Assembly: GCF_000003605.2 (NCBI RefSeq)
Contig: NW_003138369.1
Span: 24,733-58,542 of the forward strand
DNA: 33,810 nt
Direction: 5' to 3'
Source: Saccoglossus kowalevskii
Taxonomy: Eukaryota > Hemichordata > Enteropneusta > Harrimaniidae
Of this stretch, positions 1 through 9,808 are shown piece after piece. Each line of letters opens with the position of its first letter. The first letter of the stretch is position 1. A program made the translations under genes and the position numbers. The notes below the pieces were generated by a model. The model was given only the letters and a program-made list of their open reading frames with translations. It had not been told where the DNA came from and did no database searches.

Positions 1-361
1 TTGTTCAAACTTGGTGCATACATTAGACATTAAGTGTTCCTGATGCACGTCATTTTATTTTTAAGATCGGATTCAAAATGGCTGACTGGTGGCCATTTTG
101 TTGATTGGGCTTCTAGAGCCATATCTCTGACATGCTTTGATTTTGTTTTAATTAATGCTGTTCCAGAGCAATATCTCTCAATATGGACAAGTACTTGTTT
201 GACGATCAGATACAAATGTCAATCATTTTAATGTTAAACAATCATCATAATAATATTCCTGACATGGTTATATTCTAGCTATATTACTATAAACAAAACT
301 ATATATCTTAAATTTGATAACTAATGGGGACTGTGCCATGCATGGTTTGTTTTTTATTTAG
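1..361. other. Intron of gene A with a dispersed-repeat fragment
   Basis: This is the 3' part of an intron ending at the acceptor before base 362. Bases 1-235 resemble the stretches near 20150-20235 and 33250-33500. Shared phrases are an 'AAACTTGGT' word and a core in which ATGGC, a GACTGGTGG word and CCATTTT follow each other. The core is an imperfect palindrome. I take it as a member of a dispersed repeat family. No coding exon is seen here. Confidence 0.35.
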
Positions 362-578
362 TGTGATGACGACAGCAAAAACATACCAGAAACAACCTTG
401 AATGCTCTCAAGAGTCATCCATTGATGTGGGATTCAGTGCCTTCCATAGAATCACAGACAACAGATTCACTGCCATTGTTGACATCAGAGGGGCTTGGAA
501 AACAGTTTACGAAAATTTTAGTTGCCGAAGTACCAGATATAGCTGGCACAATACATAAAGTTATGTACATTGGAACAG
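362..578 (+). CDS. Gene A exon: sema domain, C-terminal propeller blade
   Basis: The 217-nt exon starts in phase 0 with a Cys codon after a T-rich acceptor (TTTTTTATTTAG) and ends in phase 1 at a GTTAGT donor. It encodes 72 residues beginning CDDDSKNIPETTL and containing KSHPLM, followed by FTKILVAEV and VMYIGTG. This is the family pattern C...P...L..I..HPLM..AV near the end of the sema domain, followed by the strand pair with (V/L)(F/Y)IGT. It joins the next exon to make GTDQGTVIKA, the usual 'GTD.G.(V/I)(L/H)K' signature. The Cys start coincides with the end of gene B's last visible exon (...DPYPGE), so the same intron position is present in both genes. Confidence 0.9.
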
Positions 579-1420
579 GTTAGTTGTATATACTGTGGGA
601 ATTTCCCCTACTGTTACTGTAGGTGCCAAAATTAACTGATCAGGAAAACTAAAATCCCTCTTGTAAAATTGTAATATTCATAGACATACATGTATGCCAG
701 TAATATTTGTTATGATTTATCCATCAACCATTGAAAAACACTAATTTTTTGCTTATTAAAAATTCAAATTATTATTTATGGGGAGATGCTTGAATGTGAA
801 ATTTTTTTTAATGTATGTGTCCAAATAAAGAATGCTTGTAGGATTCACTTTTTATATTTCAGGCAAATGTTTCACTCAAAATCTAAATCCTGTTTACAAA
901 TATGGTACACAATGTACCATTGTAAGCGTTATTTAACTTTTAAGCTGGCTCTTACCTCACACCTCACTCAATAATTTCAACATATTCTTTGTTGTATTTA
1001 CCTAGTTTGAGTCATATTTTAGATTGCTTTGCTATAATCTAAGCTTGCTGTAGTTAAAATGAGTATATTAGCTCTAAGACTTGGAATGTAAATGTCAGAT
1101 TTTAAGTGATGCTGTCATCAGAACTGTACATGTGCATATATGAAAGGCTCAAACATTGATATCTTAAATTTTGTACATGTTTGAAAACCTTAATGATCAT
1201 GCAAGTTGTCATGTTTTTTATTCTCAAAGATGTGTTTGTTGGCTGACCATTTCAGCTTCCTATTAGATTGTTTGCTCTAATTTTATTTGCTAATGATTTT
1301 GAATAATGTTTCAAAACAAATGGATTCAATAAAATTCATAGTGTTAATATGACTTCATTATGTTAAACTATTTTAATAATCAATTTACAAATGAAAATAA
1401 AATGATCTGTTTCTTTCTAG
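579..1420. other. Intron in gene A, no other feature recognised
   Basis: This 842-bp AT-rich intron has a GTTAGT donor and a TTCTTTCTAG acceptor. I see no coding remnant, structured RNA or clear transposon in it. Confidence 0.6.
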
Positions 1421-1500
1421 ATCAAGGAACTGTTATTAAAGCTTTGTATGGTGATCAGGCTGCATACAAGTATATTATAACTGAGTTTATTGTTGACGAG
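1421..1500 (+). CDS. Gene A exon: end of sema domain
   Basis: The 80-nt exon enters in phase 1 after TTTCTAG and leaves in phase 0 at GTAATT. Its residues are DQGTVIKALYGDQ and then YKYIITEFIVDE. DQGTVIKAL is the conserved semaphorin strand after the GTD motif, and the closing acidic IVDE matches the family's 'LEE(I/L)' linker before the last strand. It joins the next exon to give FIVDEDSRDVLIM. Confidence 0.88.
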
Positions 1501-2220
1501 GTAATTAAAATCATTAACCATGTAATAAGTCTCAAGTTCTAAACACAAGTTTCAGTACACAGATACTCTGTGACATTGCGCATACCTTATTTGGTTGACA
1601 TAAAATCTGTTCATATTAATTACCTTATTTGCATAATAATTGACCTTTAAGCTTTCCAATGATTTTTTGAAGAATTATTCATCAGATGATAATGAAACTT
1701 GATACATACCTGTTCATGAAACAATGCACAGACTAATAATTGGTTTTGAGTTGAAAATTATGCATAATAATTACCAAATTTTCTACAAACCAAGCATTGC
1801 ATGATTAACACTTGGTATACTGTATATATGTGCTTGAGAACAATGCTAAAGACCTGATTTTTGAGTTTTGAGATTTGGATTACGATAAAATTTGAGTTTA
1901 CATCTTTGCATTATTTGCATAATTATCACATTTCATTGAAGTTTGATACATACCTTAGTTGTTCGAGTATAAACCCCGTCCAAATATACCGCATTTTACA
2001 ACAAGTCATTTATCTGATTATAAATCTGTATTAGAAGCCGCATCCCTAATAAAAGCCGCACCCATTCTTTTTGAACAATTCAAATTCACCGTTTCTCATA
2101 TGTGTAGATGATCTAATAGAAGCCGCATCCCATCTGTTGCATTGTACCATTTTAATAGAAACCGCTGCTTTTAATACAGATTTTACAGTACTTGCCTTCT
2201 GAATACATTTATATTCATAG
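1501..2220. other. Intron in gene A with degenerate GCCGCATCC repeat words
   Basis: The 720-bp intron is unremarkable up to about 2020. From there to about 2185 it holds interspersed copies of a 'TAATARAAGCCGCAYCC' word, described separately. Confidence 0.6.
2028..2182 (+). repeat. Interspersed AATAGAAGCCGCATCC-type words
   Basis: Four variants of one 15-17-bp phrase occur within about 150 bp: TATTAGAAGCCGCATCCC, TAATAAAAGCCGCACCC, TAATAGAAGCCGCATCCC and TAATAGAAACCGCTGC. Spacing is irregular, so this is not a simple tandem array. It resembles the end of an unidentified transposon or a decayed low-copy satellite. The stretch finishes about 40 bp before an exon of gene A. Confidence 0.5.
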
Positions 2221-2414
2221 GATTCAAGGGATGTTTTGATTATGACAATGTCTGATGAGTCACTGTATATTGCCTTTGACGACAAAGTAATACAAGTACC
2301 AATGCAGTTTTGTGATAGATATACGAATTGTTATTCCTGTGTGGCAGCCAGAGATCCACACTGTTCATGGGATACAGAAAGCAGTACTTGTGTAACTGGA
2401 GGTGATGATACGGG
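2221..2414 (+). CDS. Gene A exon: last sema strand and PSI domain
   Basis: The 194-nt exon is bounded by ATATTCATAG and a GTAGGT donor, phase 0 in and phase 2 out. The first 30 or so residues (DSRDVLIMTMSDESLYIAFD) form the closing strands of the propeller, where the family has a '...LY.(G/A)....V.QVPL..C..Y..C..C' pattern. The PSI (plexin-semaphorin-integrin) module follows: QVPMQFCDRY, NCYSCVAARDPHCSWD and STCV. Its Cys-rich spacing and the YCxWD-like DPHCSWD motif are diagnostic. The donor choice at 2415 is set by the next exon, because only phase 2 keeps the frame open. Reading on past 2414 would stop at TAG 2416-2418. Confidence 0.92.
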
Positions 2415-2447
2415 GTAGGTCATATGTACTACATTGCATTAGATAAC

Positions 2448-2580
2448 AATACAAGTACCAATGCAATATCATGATAGACATACAGATTGTTATTCCTGTG
2501 TGGCAGTCAGAGATCCACACTGTTCATGGGATACAGCAGGTGAAGCTTGTGCAGCTGGAGATACATATATTGGATTCTGA
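2448..2580 (+). pseudogene. Partial tandem copy of the PSI exon
   Basis: This stretch is a diverged direct repeat of exon positions 2289-2414, offset by 159 bp. In the corresponding frame it reads IQVPMQYHDRHTDCYSC and then VAVRDPHCSWDTAGEAC, before ending at TGA 2578-2580. The first PSI cysteine (QFC in the real exon) has become QYH. No AG acceptor precedes it at the equivalent position and the duplicated part lacks the upstream sema strand, so I call it an exon relic. The core CYSCVAxRDPHCSWDT is almost unchanged, so the duplication is fairly young or the copy is still used as an alternative 3' end. Confidence 0.8.
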
Positions 2581-3255
2581 TATAAACTGCAGCTACGACT
2601 CCGAAAAAGCATAGCGTGATTGATCAACAAATTCGTCTGCAGGGGTAAAGCATGTAGTGATAAATTCAGGAACAAAAAAGTTTCAATATTGAAATAATTC
2701 AATTTGTGATGTCATTGAGGAAATTGTCGTGACTCATTGGCTGCTATGCCAAGCCGGTGACTTGAGGGGTATGTAGTTTGATAAACTGAGGTTATATAAT
2801 TATTGGAACAGAAATACAAAAAATTAAACAAGGGTTATGTATACTGATTGGTATTTTGTTTTCTTGTTTTTTTGTAGTGAATAGTATCACATAATTTGTG
2901 AAATAGGCCCAGCTTCAGTTTTTGACTTGCAGTTCACAGTCAAGTCCTGTGGAAATGTGGTGAAGTGAATGTGTTTCTGGAATGTATAATTGTGCAGATT
3001 TCAGGGCTGCTAGCATCAACATTGTTTTGTTGACTCTCCATCTTTTCTCTCCATTTTTAATTTTATAAGTGTGGTATAATCACTGGTATAAATAAATAAT
3101 TATATTAGTACAATAACTAAATCAACTTGTGAGATGAAGTGTGCTTTCGTTCAATATGGGTTGTTTGGTCATCCATTCTTGTTCAAATGTACATTGTATG
3201 CCCTGCAGAGCATTATACACAAATTGATTGTTTTTTTGTCTTTTTCATAATACAG
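2581..3255. other. Remainder of intron in gene A
   Basis: This is AT-rich intron sequence between the PSI relic and the acceptor TAATACAG before 3256. Apart from T-runs near 2870 and 3230 I see nothing distinctive. Confidence 0.55.
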
Positions 3256-3326
3256 TAATCTCATACAAGATGTTCCTGGAGGAAATGTTGCACTTTGTTC
3301 AGTTCAACCTAATGATAAACCACTAG
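3256..3326 (+). CDS. Gene A exon: linker between PSI and Ig domains
   Basis: The 71-nt exon enters in phase 2 after ATAATACAG and leaves in phase 1 at GTAAAT. It encodes NLIQDVPGGNVALCSVQPNDKPL. The 'QDV.GG....C' phrase is the typical semaphorin sequence between the PSI module and the Ig domain (compare 'R.QDV..G....C' in the family). It is short and was recognised from splice signals, phase and this motif together. Confidence 0.82.
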
Positions 3327-5471
3327 GTAAATTCATGTTTATCTTTCATTTCCCTGTATTAAAACAAAATAATCGCAATAGTTTTCTGTCAGTTTGTTTC
3401 TTTTAATATGTCTTTCCAGAACACAGTACACTTCGAAAAATTTTGTTTTAAGAATTGTTTAGTTGTCCCTACTTTCAATGTTTGCCAAAATTATGCAATA
3501 TAGCGTCTGTTTCTGTGAAAATCTGAATGAAATGTGCACTGCTACATAACTAACTGTAACTCGACAGCAGTCAATGTGACTTGCTGTCTCAAAAATACCA
3601 ATCACCAGAACAAAATGTTATGGTTTTATTTTCTGACTGAAACTTGTGAAAATGTTTCTCAAAAAAATAATCTCTTCATGGTAGTTAATTCACATTTTGT
3701 TAGCATCTTTCATGATTTTTTTAATGAAAGAGCGTTTAATCTAGTTTGTGCAAAATAAAATAAAATTATATATCAGCTAAATTGTGAATTCAATTTCATG
3801 TTTTTATTCACAATGTTTGATTCATCTGAAATTATATACTGATTTAAATTCTGTAATGTCATTACCCCTGGTTATTATTTTCTGGGTTTTAGTTTTGTTA
3901 TTACCTTGCCCGTAACATCAAAGATGGAAGGGAAAGGTATATTAAGGAAAAGATTTCTGTCCGGCGTCGGCGTCGTTGTCGTTGTCGATAATAATTGTTA
4001 TTGTGTGCACAATAACTTTACTAATTCTATTCCAAACTTTATCAAACTTGGTCATCATATTCATCAGTATAAAGTCTTCCCTGAGTATGAACGACAGATG
4101 TCCTGTATAAAAATATCATGCAAAAATTGAGAAAATCTGATAAAATATTTTGACTGTTTCTACTTGACTGATCACTGGTGATACACATTCAAAGGTCACT
4201 GATCTCAGTGGAAATATGCATTGTTGTCTGTGTTCAATGAAGCAAATCATTTATCTTGTAATAATATCCTTGGTAATGTATCTCCCAAATCACATGGAAA
4301 TACTATACTGGGTTTCAAAACCAACTCATGGAGAGAGTTTTTGCACAGGCTGATACACATTTGTAAACCTAAAATCTTTACAGAAAACAAGATGTCAGAA
4401 AATCAATATAAGCACTACTATGAATTGGGTGCCAAACTTTGATCAAGATCTGAAGCTAATAGAAAATCTGTTTAGTCAAAAGTTATCAAATCACAAAAGC
4501 AATACACAATAAATACATAAAAAGCAAAATGTTGCATCCACATTTTGAAAAGCAAATTGTACTAAAAAATAGGTATTCTGTATTCAGTTCATTCGACAAA
4601 TGAAAATTCACAGGAATTTGTTTCAGCTATTAGAACAGAATGATAGAGCTTTTATAATAATAATTTAAAAACGCACTTTAAAAACAAAGATGCAGTGTTT
4701 GAAGATGTAGATCCTCAGGAGGCTAAAGTACTGTTGACTTTCACTCCACTGGACACCAACTAACTATTTATTATAAGTTGATTTGCATTACAAAGCAGAG
4801 CTTGCAACATGTTTTTTTTACTCTTCAAATAATACAGTAGTCATACAATGAATATAATAAGACAGTTCATATTTGTCTTAGTAAATCATTAATTTTTGAC
4901 GGACAGCTGTACAAAATACCTGGGCAAAAGCCAGCTAAGATTTTCTATTCACGTCTAAATGCAGCACTTCTTTTCTGAGATGCAGCATTTGTATACTAAA
5001 AAATCTGAATTACTTTGAATAAAGCTGGAAATTATGTTCCTTAAAATAATTAAACAAATTAGGCACCAATGTTTTTGTAAGATATTTACATCTATCAAGG
5101 ACATTCATTAAAATGCTTTCCCACTGTTGTTTCAACTCCAAAACTTGTTTGTATTCAAAATTAATTATGACAATACATATTCATATTGAAACAAACTATG
5201 ATAAAAGGAATAATATTACATAACAAAGGGCAAGGTCACCAGAGTTCAACTATGTTTGTTTCTATAAAAGTGAGATACACTAAATTCATTCTGTGTGAAC
5301 TTATAAAAATAGAAATCATTTTTTCATTAGAGAGTCAATGATTTAAAAACCCAGTGAATACAAAACTGAAACACTAGTTAAAATTAACACGTTTACTGTT
5401 TTTTCTTCTTCTCATTTATGAGAAAAATAAGAATCATTTACATGTATTTTCATGAAATTTCATCATTTCAG
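3327..5471. other. Long intron of gene A containing a 1.36-kb dispersed repeat
   Basis: The intron carries copy 1 of a dispersed repeat at about 3900-5256, listed separately. Its flanks (3327-3899 and 5257-5471) are AT-rich with no recognisable gene. Bases 5340-5375 include an 'AACCCAGTGAATA' phrase also found inside the inverted-repeat element at 6071-6279. Confidence 0.55.
3900..5256 (+). repeat. Dispersed repeat, copy 1 (full-length form)
   Basis: This stretch is closely matched by 28352-28843 and 29304-29362. It begins near TTACCTTGCCCGTA and includes GGAAGGGAAAGGTATATTAA, a GTCGGCGTCGTTGTCG tract, CCAAACTTTATCAAACTTGG and, at its end, AAAGGGCAAGGTCACCAGAG. A short reading frame at 3906-4130 (74 codons, MEGKGILRK near its start) is also open in the other copy. 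No known domain is recognised and the frame may be open by chance. Copy 1 keeps about 780 bp (roughly 4346-5124) that copy 2 lacks. The class of element is unknown; no terminal repeats were found. Confidence 0.75.
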
Positions 5472-6011
5472 ACAAATGTGTAAAAAAGGTTCCCCTGGAT
5501 AGTGCAGTAATTTTTGATTGTAAAGTTATGGGTGCCATATTTATGAAAGACGGTGATGAAATAACAGTAGATGGAGTCAAGTACATTAGACTGAATGGTG
5601 TTGGGTTACTTATCACAAACTTCAAGGAATCTGATAGCGGAGTGTACAGTTGTACAGTTGGTGGTGAGATTGTTGCAGAGTGTTGGCTCATATCAGCAAA
5701 TCAGACTCTCTCTACAAATGTTCCAGAAATCCACAATCTGAATTTAGGACCAGAGAACATCACCTACCCAGAAAATACTACTGTGAATCTGTATTGCATG
5801 TTCACTGGATGTTTTGATACAGAATACAGATGGTTAAATAAAGATGGTATTGAAGTAATAGAAACAGGTTCTGTGATGTTGGAGAGTGATTGTGCAGCTA
5901 ATAATGAATCGAAAATTATAAGCTGGCTGGAAGCAATAGTTGGAGAAGAAACGCAAACTTACACATGTGAAGTTGATCATGTCACAAAGGTTTTTGAAAT
6001 AAAACCAGGAG
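5472..6011 (+). CDS. Gene A exon: two tandem Ig-like domains
   Basis: The 540-nt exon enters in phase 1 after CATTTCAG and leaves in phase 1 at GTAAGT. It encodes two complete Ig folds. In Ig 1 the strand-B Cys is in AVIFDCKV and the strand-F Cys in DSGVYSCTV, the classic DxGxYxC. In Ig 2 they are in VNLYCMF and QTYTCEVDH, with the core Trp in YRWLNKDG. Ig 2 has an extra Cys pair (TGCFDTE and ESDCAANN) that could form a second disulfide. N-glycosylation sequons are NQT, NIT, NTT and NES. Semaphorins normally have one Ig after PSI; here two share one exon. An inverted-repeat element starts only 60 bp after the donor. Confidence 0.9.
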
Positions 6012-6070
6012 GTAAGTTTGTTTTTATTTCTAGGATTCTCTATGGTTTGAAATATATTGAATTTGAAAAT

Positions 6071-6279
6071 ACTGTAAAAGGATTAATTATTCACTGGGTT
6101 TTAATTTTGCTTATTTCGCTGACTGAAAAATGCGCTAAATTAAAACCCAGTGAATATGTAAAATTTAGCATAGAACACATTATCTAAAAGATAAAACTGT
6201 GAATTTAAAACCCACTGAATATGCCTGAAATGGTAAATCAGCGAAATTTAAACCCAGTGAAAATTAGTCATTTTACAGT
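6071..6279. mobile_element. MITE-like element, ACTGTAAAA termini (subtype 1)
   Basis: The element starts ACTGTAAAAGG and ends in the inverse, TTTTACAGT. The interior is rich in inverted phrases: TTCACTGGGTTTTAATTT and its complement AAATTAAAACCCAGTGAA, and ATTTCGCTGA with TCAGCGAAAT. A related copy lies at 33578-33751. It has no coding capacity, so it would be a non-autonomous DNA element. Target-site duplications could not be fixed by eye. Confidence 0.7.
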
Positions 6280-7143
6280 ATAGGTACGTTTGCATCCTAG
6301 TTGCCAAGTTTGTTATTGTTATCAACAATTTCTTTTCTCTTCGATTATTAACTCAATTTATATAATGGTTATTCTGATTCTAGCCAACTGATTGGTTGAA
6401 ACAAGGACCTATATCTGGGAATGGAATACTTTATATTCTGCACACACCTGTGAACACTGTTCATAGTTATTGCATATGCATGATACATATAAGGCTATGA
6501 AAACCTGGTATTTCTAGTTCTAAAAATATAAATTAGTGACAAATCTTTCTATGATAAATGTTTACATGCTTTGCTGCTTAGCTCATAAATCAAACACAAT
6601 TGACAATATCTGCTCATTGCCTTATTGACATTTTTGGGCTCTGTTGTCTATTCCGTAATTCGGTGTTAATGTAAAGGTTCAAAGGTCAAATCCTTAATTA
6701 TTATGTGTAGAAATAGTGTATGTTTCTAGTTTCTTGGAAGTAAAAAGAATTAGTGTTGATTTCGTTGTGCACCATGTTCATCTACGCATATGTTCTATGG
6801 TATGTGGTTTTAGCCCTGAAAATTAATACAAAATAAAAAGTGCACTACACGGCGAGTAAATTCTGTCTCCTGAAAATGTATTAGAATGCCAGTTCACACA
6901 TTCACAACCTCAAATCTTCATTGAAATCTTTATATTATGCAATACCTTACAAATTGAAGTATTACGCTTATAGTACCAGTATTACAAAGCTATTAGATGC
7001 ATTTCAAAACGCAGTACACCCCTTGTTATAGTGGTATGATCCAAGAATAAGACATTGGGAGAATTTACACATTGCAACGTGATATAAATATTCAAATTAT
7101 ATTTTTTAAGCAAGTATGTTATAAATGTAATGCTTGGTTATTT

Positions 7144-7284
7144 GGTAGCAGATGTACATTGTAAGACCTCTCTGGGAAAAGTTAGCATATTTTGTGGGAA
7201 ATGATAACCGAGCATATTAAAGTGAAAGTTATTATCTTTCTTGAATGTACTAATTTCCTCTAGAGAGGTTTTATATCTGCTACC
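7144..7284. mobile_element. 141-bp inverted-repeat element
   Basis: The left end GGTAGCAGATGTACATTG...AAGACCTCTCT is matched by the reverse complement of the right end (AGAGAGGTTTTATATCTGCTACC), giving imperfect arms of about 30 bp around a 75-bp middle. The size and structure fit a MITE or a stable hairpin. No second copy was found in this window. Confidence 0.6.
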
Positions 7285-7907
7285 TTATACCTTCACTTGC
7301 TGTTTATAACCTCTTATAACTGTTGTACAATTTTTCTCAAACTAGATTTTATTATCAATCAGTGCATCATCTCAAACAATCTTAATATTCAGGTTTAAGT
7401 TTACACCCACCCTGCTCAGTAATTCATATGAAATACATATATAGGAAAGTGATGCAATAAAAGCAACAAAACACAAAGGCACTATTTAATCTTGACTTGT
7501 AGCATGTTTTTCTGTCCCCAATGGTAAAAATCAATTTACATTAAATTAGAATTCTAAATATTATTATTGAAGACTCTGACCACTTCACCTTTTGAACTGT
7601 TTTCACAAAGTCTGGCCTGTTACTATTGCAATGCCAAGGGCAAAATTTGTCACCTTTTGCAAAATAAAACTGCTTAATTCAAGATTTGCTTTCAAAAAAT
7701 GTGATTAAGACCTGTAGCCATTGAGTAATTTTGTAAATTTGGTACAAAATTAATAAATAAAATTTTAGAAAAAAATTTAAAAAATACAAAATGGTCACCA
7801 AAATTGTGCGACATAATTCAATAAAATGCTTGATTCAATCTATTTACATTGAAAATCAAAATTGACTTCAAATTGTGTTTTAAAATATGATTCCTTTTGT
7901 CTTTTAG

Positions 7908-8005
7908 CAATTGAAAATGATGCCAATTGTAGAAAAGATCACATGCAATGGGAAATAGATTATTATGATGAGATAAAGAAATTGAATGACTGGCGCCAAC
8001 AGGCT
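7908..8005 (+). CDS. Gene A exon: C-terminal charged segment
   Basis: The 98-nt exon enters in phase 1 after TTGTCTTTTAG and leaves in phase 0 at GTAAGT. It encodes AIENDANCRKDH followed by MQWEIDYYDEIKKLNDWRQQA. The stretch is charged with spaced aromatic residues and looks helical; class 2 semaphorins have a comparable segment of Trp and Glu/Lys repeats after the Ig domain, so the match is by style rather than by signature. Splice phase links it cleanly to the exons on both sides. Confidence 0.78.
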
Positions 8006-8055
8006 GTAAGTAGAACTTATTTTGAATTAATCTTGTAAGTTTACTACATCAACTA

Positions 8056-8145
8056 CAAGAAAATCCGTGGAAATAATAAATTTCATTTATTACTCGTTAG
8101 GCCTTAACTACAGATTACAGCCCGGCAGAAACTATTAGAGAATAA
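8056..8145 (+). repeat. Left inverted terminal repeat of the DIRS-like element
   Basis: About 90 bp, beginning CAAGAAAATCCGTGG and ending TTAGAGAATAAT. It matches the reverse complement of 10263-10358 with a few substitutions and short gaps. Confidence 0.75.
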
Positions 8146-8452
8146 TACTCACACTCTTGAGGCCACTTCCGGCTCAATTCTCTTTTGTTTCCGGCACAAC
8201 TAACATGAACATTTTTTCCGTGGTGCTTTGCGTAACAAAAGAGGCAGATTAAAGTATTTTCTGCGCTTCCTAGAAATCTAGTGGTATTGGACGTTCGACA
8301 ATAGCAGTTTCTAGATTACGGTAAAGGCTTTCCATTATAAAGGCCCCAGATCTTGCCTGTTTTTGTTGAATTGCCAACTTGATTCTCGTTTTGGTGAGGT
8401 GAATTTTCTCATTTTTCACAAACTCATTTCTTATCTTTTCTTAGATTGCATC

Positions 8453-8640
8453 ATGCCTAAGTCATTGAAAAAGACTAAGAACATGCCTCCGAAACCTTCA
8501 GCACATAAGATATGTTCATCTTGCCACTTAGAAATGCCAGAAACACATGTGTTGCCACTCGTCCTATGGTTGTAAACGTGACTCAGGATTTTGCCTATGA
8601 ATCGTGGGACACTTTGAGGCGGGTTTGAAAGCTAAGGGCA
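8453..8640 (+). pseudogene. Gag-like N-terminal remnant with Cys/His motif
   Basis: The frame opens at ATG 8453 with MPKSLKKTKNMPPKPSAHK and then CSSCHLEMPETH. A one-base frame shift near 8542 would continue it with CCHSSYGCKRDSGFC and then a conserved-looking ESWDTLRR. A C-x2-C-H...H...C-C arrangement followed by a Trp-rich helix is what I would expect of the zinc-binding N-terminus of a DIRS-type gag. The frame has both shifts and stops, so it is dead. Confidence 0.45.
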
Positions 8641-9808
8641 AGCAATTGCATAACGCTGAGTGAAAAATCTCTCCCTCCCCTTGGTAGCCAAGACGAGGCT
8701 TGCCTCCTATTTCAGACTGAGGGGGACCGAGAATTGCCATGGTCTGACTCTCTGCTCAATGTGGCAGGATCGATGACTGAGGTAAGACCTTCGCAGCTGT
8801 TCACCTCTTAGGCGACGTAGGTGTCAGTCGAGCCGATGGCGGGACATTCTCCCATCGTGGAGTTAGTTCCTCTGTGTGGTAGTACCAAGGTGGGTACACT
8901 CCACTCTTGCCAGGGGAACAGAACTGCCAACCACCGTTGTTACCAACACTGGGACGCAGTGTGTTCCTTCTGGGGTGCTGACACTGATGGCGAGTGCTGA
9001 GGTGGGATTGGTACAGCGCTCAAGGGCTGAGCCGGTCCAATCCACAAAGGCTTATGCAACCCAGGTTGGTTGCGCAAGTACAGGGACAGACCTTGTTGTC
9101 TTCCCCTATCGATGTTAGTCAGGGTGAAAAAGGCTTCCTATGGTGACGAGTCTGCTTGGAAGGCCTTGCTGATTTGCTTGACCTCCAAAGTGGACTTCCT
9201 CCTGCAGTCACGGGGTATAGCGCAGGAGGACCAGGGTCAGGTGGGAGGGGGAAGGGCCATACTGCCTGCCTGACTTTTGTTTCGTGCGGATCCCACCTCC
9301 CCGGATGGCTGAGCCGCCTTTGAATTCCTTTTCATCGCCTGCTGGCCAACTCCTCTGGACACCTCATGCCACATCCCCCACCATGGGTTCCCCGCTCCAA
9401 TCCTGGTACCCATGCCTTTGTTAAAGCAGGTTGCACAGATCGGTAAGGCCACGTTGCATGGTCATTTGACTGGCACCAGAGCCTGCAAGTGCTTTGGGTG
9501 CTGTGGGCAGAACTTAGGCCCATCAACTTTATGGAATGGGTTTCCTTGGCTTTAGAGCATCAGCTCGCCTTTTTAAGTTCTGGCCACCTGAGTGCTCAGC
9601 AATGAACCACGATCCTCGAGCAAATAGACTAGTCTTTGGCTGCGCAGAAAGTCGTTATGTGCAACATCCTGCAAGTCAATACTACCCTCTTGGCAGGAGT
9701 GGTTTTGGTTGAGCGGGAGGCAGTACTGAGTCAGTGTGCCTATCCTACTCCAGCAGGAGATGAGTTCACCTGCGGAGAAGGCCTTGAGTGCGTGACCCGC
9801 TCCTTGGG

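Larger units (their letters stand above)
6012..7907. other. Intron of gene A with two inverted-repeat elements
   Basis: The 1.9-kb intron contains a MITE-like element at 6071-6279 and a second hairpin element at 7144-7284, both listed separately. The remainder is AT-rich and shows no gene. An AGGTTCAAAGGTCA word (about 6675-6688) resembles a nuclear-receptor DR1 site but is isolated. Confidence 0.55.

Noticed and set aside
6012-6187. Apparent extension of the Ig exon frame past 6011
   Set aside because: The open frame simply runs through the GTAAGT donor into an inverted-repeat element. The next exon matches in phase, so splicing at 6011 is favoured.
8876-9270. GC-rich overlapping open frames, considered as a host gene or bacterial contamination
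   Set aside because: They lie between the inverted termini of a single element, are short and broken, and share no recognisable domain. Contamination would not be bounded by the element ends.
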